Below, piece after piece: positions 1 to 12,259 of a stretch of DNA of 64,000 nucleotides. The notes under the pieces were generated by a model, which was not told where the DNA came from, ran no database searches, and saw only the letters and a list, made by a program, of their open reading frames with translations. The stretch is taken from positions 1,293,420 to 1,357,419 of the forward strand of contig FJOG01000005.1 in NCBI GenBank assembly GCA_900073065.1, read 5' to 3'. The translations under genes and the position numbers were made by a program. This DNA is from Phialocephala subalpina. Lineage: Eukaryota > Ascomycota > Leotiomycetes > Helotiales > Mollisiaceae. How positions within the stretch are numbered: the first letter of the stretch is position 1; every line of letters starts with the position of its first letter.

Positions 1-917
1 CACGCAAGGGCCTTTTTAGTTTACGACATCAGGATACGCTCTCTACTGGTCTCCACGCAGGATGCAATAAACTCGGCGGTAGAACTCGCTCTCCAGTCTT
101 GGCAACAGGTCTACGACGAATTACAAGACCATCTCCCTCCTCGCGAATACTACGATACGTTGTTGTCCAATGACGATAGTCTGCCAGCATCAATTGACTG
201 CTTCTGGTTTATTGACCGCCTCGGAGACATCATGCCACAACTCATCCACACGAAAGAAGAATGGGACGAATGGCTACGTTATCATCTCTGCAACGATGTC
301 GAACAGAGCAAGGACTGGGAAATAAAAGGGCCACTTGGTGAAATTGAGGCTCACATGCAAATGATCTCTGGGCTTTACGACGACTTCAATGCTTTAGAAA
401 GGCGAGCAGAGACGATCATATCAGCGGTAAGTCTATGGCCTCCAAATTCTTTTCACCACATCATGGCTCACCCATCAGATCTTCAACCTGACGAGTGTGA
501 AAGAGACGAGGGAATCGCGTTTACTAGGCGAAAATGTCAAGTTATTGACATATGCCACGATTTTCTTCCTTCCACTATCATTCTGCACTGTGAGTACCTG
601 CCTGCTCTGAAACGACGAACCTCCAACAGGAGGACGTGCTGACGACTCAGTCACTCTGGAGTATAAACGGCATGTTCGACACAGGAATCAGAGGATTCGC
701 CATCGTCACATGCGTGATCGCATTGAGCACGTATGCTGTCATCACACTCTTGTTTTCATCACCAGCGAGAAGGGTCCCCCAGAAATTCGGGCAGAGGATG
801 TGGCAGGGGATCAAGAGAGTGGCCAAACGGCCGAAGATGTTTACAAAAAAGTCAGAGAAGCAAAAGCAGAAAGTTGAAGTTGATGAGGAAATGTTGGACC
901 CTGAAAAGACAGCTTGA
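1..917 (+). CDS. CorA-like membrane protein, 3' end only
   Basis: The gene starts left of the window; 258 C-terminal residues are visible. The model is exon 1 (start to 426), exon 2 506-589 and exon 3 651-917, joining in frame. Intron 1 has a GTAAGT donor but a weak GAG acceptor; intron 2 is GTGAGT...CAG. The visible protein is an acidic helical stretch, then a coiled region, then two hydrophobic segments: one ends with FFLPLSFCTSLWSIN across the second splice, the other follows MFDTGIRGF. This order (long helical region, 'LPLSFxTSLxSxN' loop, two terminal membrane helices, basic tail) matches the CorA-like Mg2+ transporter fold of many fungal proteins of unknown role. The final 40 residues are Lys/Arg-rich and probably cytosolic. 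Transport activity is not shown; no clear GMN motif is present. Confidence 0.7.
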
Positions 918-1073
918 GCTATCTTGAAATCAAGACGAGACGAAGGATCGGGTTGAAGAAATACAATCACGTGCTAGACTTAGTCGAAAGAAATACATTG
1001 GTATCATGAAGTCGTCATCCACCGGCCCTCCAACTCCGAAAATGACGGAATCCTGCTACTTCATAACATAACT

Positions 1074-2687
1074 CTAGTTCGGCATCTGCATCGTCGAGTC
1101 CGGCGGCGAATTGGGATCTTGCCCAAGCGTTGAAACACTCCACCTCGTCCCATTCACCGGCACCGTGGCATTCAAGATCGCCGTATTTGGTCCAGACTGC
1201 ATCCAACGATACGAGCCTCTCACGAAGAAGACCTGAGCCATATCGCTCGTTGAGTTCGAGCCTGATGAGATAGCCGCAATGAGTGCTGGATTTGTTGTCA
1301 CGATAGGGAAGGCGTTGTATGATGGTGCGTTGATGACTCCATTATCGGTGTAGACTCCATTCTCTGAGGTGCCATTCCAGACCGGAGAAATTGACATGTC
1401 GTAGACGTGTGGAACTCGTTGGAGGTAGAACAGGCGAAGCACGGTGGGGTTGGTGCTTTCGATGATAGAGGACATGCCAAGGATGATGGAAACGGCTCGG
1501 TTGTTTGATGAAAGGACGGGTCGAGCTGGTTGTTGTCAGCATGAGTCTGTGGATCAGAATCGAAATCAAAAAAGTGCGAATCACTGACCATTCCATCCAG
1601 TTTCATTCCACTTAGCCCACTCAAGTGTGTGGTCGGGATTCATGTACAGAAGATGAATTTCAGAAGAACCCGAGGTGCCGTTGACAGCGCTAGCAGTTAG
1701 AGGAGCATGGCTGCTGTAAGTGTATGCCGGTATTATATGTAGTGGGTCTGACCATCCAGTAGTCTCCGTCCGATTGACCTCGAAGACCATCGCCATGTCC
1801 TCTCCTACTTCGAAGGTATCGAGGTAGTACAGGCGAATGGCGTATGGAGCAAGCAGCACTGCCGCTATGGAGGGAACTCCTGTCACATAGCGCACTCGAG
1901 TCACCTCCGGGTTCGATACCGCTTGAATTGGAGACAATGTCTGGGATGGGTACTCTAAAGAGACGTATGCTTCCATGATTCGATTTAGCGACCCAGACAA
2001 GGCGGCGGAGATGTAGTAGATACGAAGGTCCTGGGGTCTTGGTTAGCCGGCAAGACGACAGTGAAGATGTTTATGTACTGACCACAGTGTTATCGGTATC
2101 TCGCCAGCATACGGCTGTGATATTTGTATTCACAGCAGGTGAATTCGGAGGGTTCAGATGCAGTACCGTTTCATTGAGTACTGAAGAAGAGGTTCCATTC
2201 CAGGTCCCACTTTTCGTCTCCGCTCGTAGGTACAGTGTAGTGTTCTCCATGTCGTTCTTCTGATAAATAACGAATGTGATTGGATCGCACTCAGCTGCTG
2301 CAAGGGCGAGGAAGTCAGGCCTAGGACCGAAATTCGTTCCATTGCCGTAAGATATCGTAGGGCTCGATTTTGAATGCTTATGGCCGAACAACCCTCCCAA
2401 CGTGCCTGCAAGAACTGCAACTACGATGAGAATTCCACCGCATATCCATACTGGTGTCCGTTTGAAGAAAGATTGTTTCGGGGGTGCTACGATGGCAACT
2501 TTCGGCTTGGCAGTATATTCTGGAAGTGATTCTGCGAAAGAAAAACGTTTGGTTGGATGAGCTCTGCCTGGAGCCTCCAGGTAAGGCGGCGGCTCATCGT
2601 GGAGTAACTAAACTTCAGTGTTAGCAAGGCTGTCTGTCATACAGTACCAGCATTTTGGAAACCTACAGCCCGATTGTTTGCAGCCAT
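1074..2687 (-). CDS. Membrane-anchored fucose-specific lectin-like protein
   Basis: Four exons (2687-2667, 2607-2083, 2030-1589, 1525-1074) give 479 aa. The first exon encodes only seven residues (MAANNRA) before a GTAGGT...TTTAG intron; two later introns use GTCAGT donors. Residues about 8-60 are polar and Pro-rich, followed by one hydrophobic helix (PVWICGGILIVVAVLAG), then an extracellular-type region rich in N-glycosylation sites and W/Y-rich beta-strand repeats ('LRIYYIS', 'LRLFYLQ', 'IRLYYLDT'). This is the layout of the fungal fucose-specific lectin superfamily (six-bladed propeller) in a type II membrane form. Sugar specificity is inferred from the fold only. The short first exon is easily missed, which would drop the true start. 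Confidence 0.75.
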
Positions 2688-3137
2688 GATTTACCCCGCA
2701 CTTGTTCGTCAACTTTGACGTTGCTACACGATCATGCAACACTTCAGATATCAACACAACAATCCGACACGGAACCTTCGAGAGAAGAAAATAGTCTACA
2801 TGAAAACAGATCAGGCAGCCGTTTTATAACAATCGGATGACCATCCAGTGCGGCGTGGCTGGGCAGTGTTGTATGGTGTCCGATTGCAAGGGTTCCGATC
2901 CAATTCGCCCCGCATTGGGGCGCACTTATACCACCACACCACACCCTTCGATTAGAAAGCTTGGCTTCAACATGACATCAGAATACATTTTTGATAGGAC
3001 CTCGAGGTCATCGGCTTCTTCGTTGTGTTGTCCAAATATCCGCTGTTCTGGAAAATGTACGTACTTTGCCCAGCCTCGGCATTTGGAAGTCGCTTCTCAG
3101 CATTCGACTTCGAATGCAGTTGTGCGGCACTGTCCAA
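2688..3137. other. Intergenic: lectin promoter side
   Basis: No supportable gene. It holds the upstream region of the lectin gene and the downstream region of the MFS gene, both on the minus strand. Short open frames here have no start context or composition bias. Confidence 0.5.
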
Positions 3138-4662
3138 TCACAACTTTTTCAACACACTCTTATTGAGCGTTATTTTCACCGCGCCTACAAGACCAGCAGC
3201 GCCAAGAGCCATTGATCCTGCGTAAAACATGGCCGGATGATACGCATTCAACGTACTGTGCTCCCCACCATACGCTGCCAAGAGATATCCAGCGATCGGG
3301 GCTCCCTAAATGTTTTCACGAGTTAGCCTTACTTTGCTTACGAAGGAAGTCTTGGGATAGGACAATTGACGCACCATGAGATATCCTCCTGCCCATCCTG
3401 TCACTATCATGCCCATCGCGACCCCGACTCTCTTGCTCCCAAAGACACTCGTGACAACTGTTGGCATCGTGCTGAAAAATCCTCCATTCGCCATGCCATT
3501 GACGATGACGAAGAAGATCAAGGGTCCAAGCGAGCTGGATACAGGCCAGACTCCCAGCATACTTAATGCGCTCACGAGCAAGGAGATGAAGAGCGTGTTA
3601 ACAGGTCCAATTGAATCCGACAAAAAGCCGCAGCAGAGACGGCCAATGGCTGAGGAAAAGTTGAAGCCAGCAACAAGGCCAGCTCCTGCTGAGGCTGAAA
3701 GTCCGAGGGAGTTGGCGTAAAGCGGTAGAAAGAAAGGAGGAACGAGGAGCGGAAAGGTGGCAATGGAGCCTGCAATGAAAAGGGTCGCGAACTTGACGTC
3801 CTTGAAAAGAGCCCTGCGTGTGTCAGTCACTTACTTCATACAGACAGAAAATTACATACCACTCAACAAAGGTTGTCGTCTTGATAGGAGCTCGCTCCTT
3901 GATCAGCCAAGCTGCTGGTAAACTTGTTACAAGGACCATGATACCCAGAATTCGGAAGGTCCATTCCACTCCAAGTCTCTGGATGAGACCATCCATCGCG
4001 AAGCTGATTACGGTCCCTCCAAAGCCGCCTCCTGCATAGACGATGCCATTTGCGATACCTCTCTTCTTGTTGAAGTACTGAGCTGGGATAGTTGACACGA
4101 CAATGAATTGCGAGCTGTATCGATGTTAGCATGAGGTTCCAAGTTCCAAGGGCTGTGGCCCAACTTGCCTAGTACCAATTCCCATCACCACCCCAGTCGT
4201 GAAGAACAACCCTCCAACATTATTTGTACAGAACCCACTCAGAATACCGCCCAAACCCAGACACAGCACTCCAAGTAAAGCTGTCTTACGTCCTCCAATC
4301 CATCTCACAATCCTCGCATTTACCAGCGCGAAGAACGAAGTGCACGCAGCCGTCAAGCTGCCAACGAAAGACAGACTCGCTGGGGACGAGAGATTCTGCT
4401 TGACAAGAGCAGCTTGAATGACTCCCCATGAGTAGGAACTCCCAACGAACCAGAAAGTAAGAACGCTGCAAGCACCGATCACGACCCATCCGTAACCTCC
4501 ATCTGGCACTTGAGAGTCGGCAAGACGGGACTCTGCAATGACAGCATCGGCAGCGGGGTCGAAGTTCGTGGGCTCAGCATTTCTCATCTCATTTCTGGAG
4601 CCTCTTTCTTCTTGTCCATGAGTGATGGGCTCAAGCAGGATTGTGTCGGTGGAGGTTGACAT
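3138..4662 (-). CDS. Monocarboxylate transporter-like MFS permease
   Basis: Four exons (4662-4169, 4114-3860, 3813-3375, 3305-3138) give 451 aa with about 12 membrane helices. The N-terminus is a polar cytosolic tail followed by the family signature DGGYGWVV at the start of helix 1. Other landmarks are RWIGGRKTALLG between helices 2 and 3, QYFNKKRGIANGI in helix 4-5, FSSAIGRLCCGFLSD in the second half and a terminal GAPIAGYLLAAYGG. This is the fungal MCT family (SLC16-like), which usually carries monocarboxylates, riboflavin or unknown substrates; the substrate cannot be told here. Intron 1 begins with GC, not GT (AG|GCAAGT ... CAG); the spliced protein GIGTSSQFIVVSTIP is what the family requires at that place, so the GC-AG intron is well supported. 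The other introns are GT-AG. Confidence 0.85.
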
Positions 4663-5546
4663 GATCGAAAATGCTGCTTGCCTTTTGCGATTACCCCACC
4701 TTTGGAAAAGGGGTTAGGAATAACTTTAGGCGCCAAGGACGTCGAGTTTACTCCTTAGATCTCGCAAGCAGTAGCCAAAGCAAAATATACATGCAAAGAC
4801 AGAAACGGCATCGCACATCTCGCAGTTTTGATGAAGTGTGTATCTCTAGCTTCGAAATCTCTTGCCGTCGTCAAGATTACCAATCAAAATTGACGAGGGC
4901 AGCCTGAGGCATTGCACGTGATACTCAAATGCCTTCGGGGTTTGCTTCTCAGAAATGAAGATCTGCACTTGGTTTCAATACTCCGATTCATTTAGGGATT
5001 GGAGTCGAAGCATAAGTTTCCATGTTGAAGGAGTTCCCTTCTTTCTTGTGTTGAACAATTAGCGGGGTCCACCAGGTCCTCCACTTTCTTTTCTCGGGAA
5101 TTTAGCGAGCTGCAGTTCGCCAAATGAAAATTGAATCGAGGCAAGGGTTGATTCACGAGATACCAGCTTCGATCATGGCTTAGCTATGGCAAGTAGTTTG
5201 AGTTGCAATTGAAGACTGGGAACGTGGGAGTATAATAGCAATCTCCTCAATACAAACACTCCTATGTTCCCACAGAAAGAGAGACCTCGGAAGGGAGATC
5301 GGGTCAACGAAGGTATGGCAGCTTCGACGCATTGTGACCTGCTACTTGCCCTGTTTTCCGACGGTGGAATGGAATATATCAATCATGGCTGTTCAGAGTT
5401 GTAGGTAATACCAGTTTCAGAAAATTTGTAAAATAAATGCCTTACTATGTACAATTAATAACATCCGCCGCCAGCTCCTTAATCTACCAATGTCCAAAAT
5501 CCACCCCGACATGCTCCAGTGTCAGCCTCGACAACACAATTCTTCA
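4663..5546. other. Intergenic region upstream of the MFS gene
   Basis: No gene or repeat recognised in 0.88 kb. It contains the promoter of the MFS gene and the terminator side of the secreted-protein gene. Confidence 0.5.
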
Positions 5547-6432
5547 TTAGAGAGAGCTGAGAACAACTCCCACTGGGCTCAAAACCTCACATGCAACACC
5601 AGTCATGCTTGCTGCGGCAGACACGAGCTCAGTTGCGGATTCAGTTCCAACAACGGTGCCTGCGACGTTGTACGCGAAGCCTGCGATGGGTGTCACCAGA
5701 GGCAGAACCAAGGCCAAAACAGCAGATATCTCGGGGGCAAGCAAGGAGATCACGTCTGAAAAGGGCAATTAGCACGAGGAGCTTCAATGGAGAAAAAACC
5801 CAATGGGGTCCATACCAGATTCTACACTCTGAACCAGAGTTGTAAGAACGGATTTGATATCCGAAATAAGACTCTCAACTTCGCCTACGAGGGAGATAAC
5901 AGCTTCGACTTCACCGGCTGCGAGAGGTAGGATTATGCTAACGACGCCGGGGACGACGGTGCACACTGTTCCATTGAGAGAGCCAATAATGTTGACCAAC
6001 GAGCTATGGACAGTTGGAACGATGGAGGTGGTGACGTCGGATGCAACGGTCGAGGCTGGTTCAGGTCAGGAATTGGCACAAGAGTTCGTTTGCTATGGAC
6101 TTACAGATAGTGGAGAGATCTGACTGAACTGAGCTCTTCAAGGTTGATACAGAGCCGACAGTGGTGAAAACCAAGGACCTCTTGGCAACCGAGCTGACAT
6201 GGTTGAAGACGCCACCTACGGCACTCTTGGCATCAGTGGTGGCAGGAGTGACGAGAGGCAGGCTCTCAACACCACCGAGGGTTCTCTTGACGACGGATTC
6301 GCGGGTTCCGACTGCGTGCCCGTTGTTGAGTTCAGTAGTCACGCCATTGATGGTTGCGGTACCACGGAATGGTGCGGCGAGGACTTGGGAACCCAAGCTG
6401 AGGGATGCGATGGCGACGGCGAGGAATTGCAT
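5547..6432 (-). CDS. Small secreted protein of unknown function
   Basis: Three exons (6432-6105, 6055-5816, 5755-5547) give 258 aa. The first 19 residues (MQFLAVAIASLSLGSQVLA) are a clear signal peptide. Two Kex2-type KR sites follow (VVKR|TLGG and VAKR|SLVF), suggesting a propeptide or processing in the Golgi. The rest is built of aliphatic, amphipathic helices rich in V, S, T and A with only two cysteines, ending VLSPVGVVLSSL. No enzyme motif is visible. Introns are GTAAGT...CAG and GTATGG...CAG and the frame is continuous across both. Hydrophobic helical secreted proteins of this kind are common in plant-associated ascomycetes, but a role as effector or wall protein is only a guess. Confidence 0.75.
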
Positions 6433-7866
6433 GTTGTGATTGTAGCACGACTATTTCAAAAATGCTGACTTGGGAATAGGGGAGAATGAAGAAGAAACCT
6501 GGGACGATAGAGATGAACGAGTGACTGTGAAGATTGTGATGCGTGGTAAGGACCGACTGATCTGGTGATGGATGAAAAGAAAATCTTTATTCGGGCGTCC
6601 TCAGGAAGTATATAAACCACGGAAATATTGGCTGTGACGTCCTTCAATCTTACCATCTGATTCTATACGGATGCGATCAGCATTTGGTGGCATTGCTATG
6701 TGTGCCTGCGCGCAAGCTTGGGATGTGATCATCGTCACTTGAAATTATGCTTGGCGGTTGTTGCTCAAATGTGAGGCTATTGAGAGCTGCTAACATTTCT
6801 GGGCATGGGTCCGAGGGTTTAAGGTTTGGTGTAGGGTCAGTCCGTGTTGGAGGTGAGATCTGCGTCTGCTTTGGGGGAATGATGCCGTCAAATCACCGGT
6901 GCAGCGGTCGGCCAGGGTTGTCGTGGCGATCATGCCGTTTTTGTTGGCTGACAGGTTACTGAGCCCCTTTTGCCTTCCCCACAGATAAGTACCGGACAGG
7001 GGTTTGAAGAATGACTCGTGTCAATGAGTGCAGAATTGAGGGTTTCATCACATTGTGATGATTGGGTAGCCAATGTCCCAGGAACTGAAGAATGTGTTGA
7101 ATGTCACAAGTGAAGACGATGAAGTAGAGTAGTTTTGCAATTGTGGATACCCTTCCGTTATACACGGAATCATATCTTAAACAAGAATAGCTTCACATCG
7201 CTGCGATTCTCGGAGGACATTTAAAAACCTCGTCTAGTCACAGTTTATGAGGCCTTGTTACCGCTCTCGCTTTGGGAAGAAAGTGGACCTCAATAGAAGG
7301 AGCTTCCGTTCGAACGGAAGGTGCAACTTCTACGCAGTCTCCACTTGAGGCCTAATCAGGCAGTGCGTCGATGGCAGAAACCTCCCAGATTTTATAAGGG
7401 CAATTGCGAGTAAACCGGCGATCATGCAACGAAAAGGTATCTACAATTGCAGAAATACTCTAGTGAGAAAGTCGTGAACATCACCTTTGAGACTTGTTTT
7501 CGAGCCTGGAGCGAAGCATACCGATCGGAGTTTCGAAGATAACGTATACTGCCCCGTGCGTAAGAGCAAAAGCCCTAGGATAACTTTACTAAATTTGCTT
7601 GTTAGGCGAGGAATAGGCAGCGATGTAGTTGTAAAACAAATAAACTTGCGCGTGAAATCGTGGGGTTTTACGCCAGTAAATGCGCAGAATGGTCCCAATT
7701 TCTTGACAAGAGGTATCTCCAGAACTACTCAGCATATGGTTTCTACACGAACTGTGAAGAGACCACAGTAAGATTGTGTTGCAGTTATGTAAGATCTTAC
7801 AAATTGAGAATACTAATACAAATTATCATTATCAGAAAGGAAAACAACATGTAAATGCACCCGTCT
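6433..7866. other. Intergenic, 1.4 kb, with one palindrome
   Basis: No supportable coding region. A pyrimidine-rich 5' leader for the secreted-protein gene lies near 6450-6600, followed by unannotatable sequence and the palindrome at 7281-7346. The open frame at 7487-7771 has no recognisable protein character. Confidence 0.45.
7281..7346. repeat. Imperfect palindrome with perfect 18-bp core
   Basis: The core 7303-7320 (CTTCCGTTCGAACGGAAG) is its own reverse complement. Outside it, TAGAAG (7294-7299) pairs with CTTCTA (7327-7332) and AAGTGGA (7281-7287) with TCCACTT (7340-7346), separated by short unpaired stretches. The whole can fold to a 66-nt stem. It might be a foldback relic or a binding site for a dimeric regulator; nothing here decides. 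Confidence 0.6.
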
Positions 7867-9931
7867 CTATGCAGAAGCAGCAGCAATGATAACATCCGCA
7901 GCCTTCTCACTGATCATGTAGATAGGAAGAACGACGTAAAATCCAGGGATCTTGGGGAAGACCGAAGCATCCACCACACGCAAATTATCCACTCCTCGAA
8001 CTCTGAAATCGGTATCCAAAACAGCCATCACGTCGTCATCGGCTCCGATGGGACACGTGCACGATGCGTGATGTCCCCAAGCCTCATTCCGGGCAAATTC
8101 CTTGAGATCAGCTTCTGACGTGATGTTTGGTGTAGGCCAGACTCTTTCGAACCCACCGTCGAGCGGGATCAAGTTTTCGAAAGCTTCCATCCCGAATCGC
8201 ATTCCTTCGTATACGGCTTGAAGGTCAGCATCACCATCAACACCATTGAAGGAGTTGAACGTAATGACGGGAGTGTCGCGCGGGTTGGTGGACTTCAATT
8301 GCACGGTACCGGCATTGTTGCGAGAGTGTGCTTTCAGAGTCAACCAGGTCCATATACTCTTGTCCGCTGTAGCGAATTCGGCATACTTCGGGAAGTAGCC
8401 TTTGAAGTACGCTGGTACGCCACCGAGATAAAGGTCTGGGACGTCTTCTGCAACAGAGGAATGCTTTGGATAGGCAAGAGCAATGCCGTTGGTTGAGTAG
8501 CCACCTTTGAGAAGCGGCACATCCTCCCACTGAGTGAGACATGGGTCGTCCCCTTGGAGGTAGGTGCAGTCGTTCAGGAGAGAGAAGTTTGAGGTAGATT
8601 TACCGACGACACCGACCTCGTAGCGGTCTTGCAAGTTGGTTCCCACTCCGGGAAGGTCTTTGACTACAGGTATGCCAAACTTGTTGAGTTCTTCGGCTGG
8701 ACCAACGCCGCTGAGCTTGAGGATCTGAGGAGTGTTGAAGGTTCCACCAGAAATGATGACTTCTCGCGTTGCTCTCACACTGCCAGGTGTTCCGTTTGTC
8801 GATGAAGCATTGCTGCGTGGGTCAGCACGGTAAAGGCTCTGTCCAACGAGAAATTCGACGCCTGTGGCCTTTGGCGTGGATCCTGTGGTATTGAAAGTAA
8901 CCTTAGTGACAAGGGTGTTTAGTTGAAGGTCGAGGTGATATTTCCGTGAGCCGTCGGCATTCTTCGCGTTGGCGACACTCAAGACCCAGTCCCTTGGAGA
9001 AGCTCTTGAGTACTCGGGGAAATTCATGGACAGTGGAACTTGGTAAAAGGCTTCGGTGTTGTCGCGTTCTGGTGATGGATTGTTGATATCGTTCAATAGT
9101 ACCTCGGCGAGTCCAGTGACAGTGGTGATAAGTTTGCCCAAGAGGCCCCAGTTTTGGCCCATGGTTGTAGCTGCTGCGAGTACCAAAGACAAAACCTTTT
9201 GGTCCTGTACAATCAACTCTGGATTGGTCACGGTAGTAGGCATCCAACCGTCGAATCCGTGTCCAACTATACTGTTTGGAAGGTAATGACAATTCTCCAT
9301 CTTCTCGTAGTATGTCCGCATATTATCGGGGGACCATGTATCATCGCCCGTGATATTCTGAATGTACTGCCAGTCGGTTTCGTGTGGATAGATCATGATT
9401 AGAGCATTGTGCTCTGCGCAGCCACCAAGAGTTCCGGTCCTGGGGTAAGAGATTCCTAGCGGTGTTGCGCCATCCGGTGGATCCAAGCCAACGTAATAAC
9501 TGCCGTCTGGCATTTCATAAGTCATCTTGGAATCCTTTTTCTGCTGTTCCAAATCTTCGTAGTGCTGGACAAAGAAATCCCAGGTAATAGGCTCATACTC
9601 AGATGCGAAAGGGTGTAGAGCCGGTACGCGTAGAATAGTGTCATCGCCGTGATCATCCCCGGCATCGATAAGCAAGACCTTGTAACCAGCAAGAGCAAGT
9701 CTAGCGGCAAGGGGAGAACCACCAGGACCTGAGCCAACGATCACATATTCGTAATCTTCGAGCGTTGTATTGCTTGCCCGTTGGTGCAGGCGCTCATGAG
9801 TCTGATGGGATGTCCTGTGATGGCGGTCAGTCATTCAGTAATAAGCGATTCAGAGGGAACTCAGCAACATACGCAAAGGAAGCAACTGCAGTGAAAAGAG
9901 TGATGAGACTCAAAACTCTCGAGGTAATCAT
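7867..9931 (-). CDS. Secreted GMC-family FAD oxidoreductase
   Basis: Two exons (9931-9873 and 9814-7867) give 668 aa. The short first exon supplies a signal peptide (MITSRVLSLITLFTAVASFA), joined by a GTATGT...CAG intron; a start at the internal ATG at 9834 would lose it. The FAD-binding GxGxxG fold is VIVGSGPGGSPLAARLA near residue 40, followed by LLIDAGDD. The second GMC signature lies around GGTFNTPQILKLSGVG. The C-terminal catalytic region reads HHASCTCPIG and then VVDASVFPKIPGFYVV: the usual HxxGT is HxxCT, and the position normally holding His or Asn is not obviously conserved, as in one fungal branch of the family. Substrate unknown; alcohol or aldehyde oxidation outside the cell is likely. 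Confidence 0.88.
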
Positions 9932-10603
9932 CTTGCAAATTCAAGTCCTTCTCTGCTGTACTGAAAATCCGCACAGCGATACAAGATGCAAAATCAGAAA
10001 GAAATGGACTCAAAGGAGTGTGAGGCTGAAGGACTGGAAATTGGACGCAAAAGAAAGAAAAAATGTATGTAAGTCCAGATCCAAGGAGATGGGCTCGATT
10101 CCTCTGTGACGGCTGGCGACCTCCATGAGTGGCGGTCAAAAACGTCCAATCCAATATGCTTTGCGACAATCATCATGTGTATCAAAAGGTTAACCTGTAC
10201 CACTCCATACATCCTGGTGTGATTAATGAATGTGCGTACATGTACATGGGCATGGGTCTCGTCAAGGATCGCAACCCCACAAGCATAACGGTGACAGCGC
10301 CGATCTTTGGGGGCCGGGCCGCCAACGGTTTTGCCCCGCAGGCAGTTGCAAACGCGGACCTACGGCAGCTTCCGAAATTAAACAGGTTAATCACTTCACA
10401 GTGTGAAGGTACTTGCGTACAACAGGGTACTATTGCATTATCATTCAAAAATTACAAATTTATTCCAGCGTGGGCCTGCCATGGCACGTTTCAGAATTCA
10501 AAGTCTATCCCAAAAAACCATGCCAGCAGATCTGATCCCAAGTTGGCTTCTTCCTCCGCCCCGCCTCTCCCCGCCCTCTGGCATTCGACTCTTGGCCTTC
10601 ATC
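9932..10603. other. Intergenic: promoter of the GMC gene
   Basis: No gene seen in 0.67 kb. It contains the upstream region of the GMC oxidoreductase and the downstream region of the receptor gene, with no recognisable repeat. Confidence 0.45.
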
Positions 10604-12259
10604 CTACTTTTCGACTGTGTGCGTAGACGACTCTGGAGTACGATGGATGCCACTCCCAGCTGCGCTGAGCTCGATGTCATCTAAAGGAATGAAGTTGGAC
10701 CGACTGTCAGCATCAAATTTGGCTGGGGACTGGTATACGCTCTTAGAGCCCTTCGTCTCAGAACTTTTGGAAATGGTGGCTGAGGCTCCTTTCGTCGATC
10801 CAACGATTTTTGACCTTATCGTTCCCAAGAGGAATCGATGGGCGGGTAGACAAGCACAGACGATGCCAACATGCATTTCGATTGTGCTCCAATATGCTGC
10901 TGGAACATAATCCCCTGAGAACTCTGGGTCAGCCTGGTCATATATCATACCCATAATTGGATCTTACAAGTGAAGTTTTGAGAAGTGGCAAATTCAATGA
11001 GCGATTGAAGTCGTAATATGCTAACAAGCGTGACGCTAATAGCGAGATAAGTCAGTGATTCCATGGTCAACCCAAATTGATAGAGAGACTTACAAGAAGC
11101 CAAGTGAGAACATCAGCATAAGCATTCCTTTCTTCTTCCACGACATGTGCAACCGATATAGCTTTGGCAGTGGCAGAGAGATAGTCATGATGTCTAAGAC
11201 AATATTGAAGATCGCACTGAGCCACGACTGTAAGTTGATGTTATTGCATGAGCCGATATGCTCTCCATCCCACCGAGTCCACGCATAACTAACGGGAGAG
11301 CATTGGAAAACTGTCGCGAAGACGAAGCTGATGCCATAGGCGGCACAAAAAGCCATGGCGAGATACAGTACCCGCCTGTAATCCTGGTCTGGGAAAACGC
11401 GCAAGTAAAAGCATAGAATGGAGATTTTGGTGAGAGCCAGTGCTGCGAGATAGAAGTTCTCGCCAAGGAAGTAGATCTATTATTTGTTAGTTAATCATTC
11501 CATTGGTGTACAACCAAATACGAACGTGAAGGATTCTTGTGACGTCGTCAAACGGGACATTCCAGATGTCCTTGCCGAGCCCATTATCGGCAACTATAAA
11601 GCAGATAAGTAAAAGATTGCAAACAACACCTAGGGAGAAACTTACGAACGACAGAGAAGATGGTAGGTGGGACTGCCAGTAACTGAAACCTCTTAGCCAT
11701 AGCACCCCCGCATGGATTTAAAGCCAACTTACAACGACGATGGTCATTATAGTATCATCCCATCCCCAGGCTTTTCGAAGCCAAATCGCAACCAAGCGGA
11801 GAATGTACGCCAACAGGGCAAAGCACCCAACACCCATACCGATATACGAAATTTCTTTTGTCCTATCGCGTACTTCAACTCCACACAGTGTCGAGGAGAC
11901 GTTCTTCGTAGCTGTCTGGTATTAGGCCTTGCTGTGCTCTAGGAAGGGACGCCACTCACTCAACAACTCTGTGACAGTGCATGACCCGAGTGTACAAACG
12001 GTGATATTCGCGTTCAAGGCCTCGTTGGCACAAATGCAAGCGAAGTCTGTGACTGCACACGAAGACTGAGGAATATATTCAGCCATACATTTCAGCTGAA
12101 CGACATATTAGCTCATAGACAATGGGAAAGAAGTGAACGGGAACTGCATACTGCACAGGTTGGATATTGGCTTTCAACCGCAAGTATGGCGTTTGACTGG
12201 GCACACACAGTCCCGAGCAAAACTGCTCCGGCAAAGGCGAAGGCGTTTGGAAATCTCAT
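10604..12259 (-). CDS. CFEM-domain GPCR-like receptor (PTH11/rhodopsin type)
   Basis: Eight exons (12259-12152, 12095-11960, 11911-11733, 11682-11646, 11593-11526, 11476-11094, 11035-10968, 10914-10604) give 429 aa; all junctions keep frame. Residues 1-19 are a signal peptide ending at VCAQ. A complete eight-cysteine CFEM domain follows (first spacing PTCALKC, then DFACICANEAL, VCTLGSC). Next come seven membrane helices of the fungal rhodopsin/PTH11 fold with landmarks AWGWDDTIM, LHIYFLGENFYLAALALTK and YWSTIEMHVGIVCACLPA. The cytosolic tail has about 80 polar residues rich in Ser. In Magnaporthe the founding member, PTH11, senses surface cues before infection; here ligand and role are unknown. 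The gene has unusually many introns, including one exon of only 37 nt and a GTTCGT donor. Confidence 0.88.
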
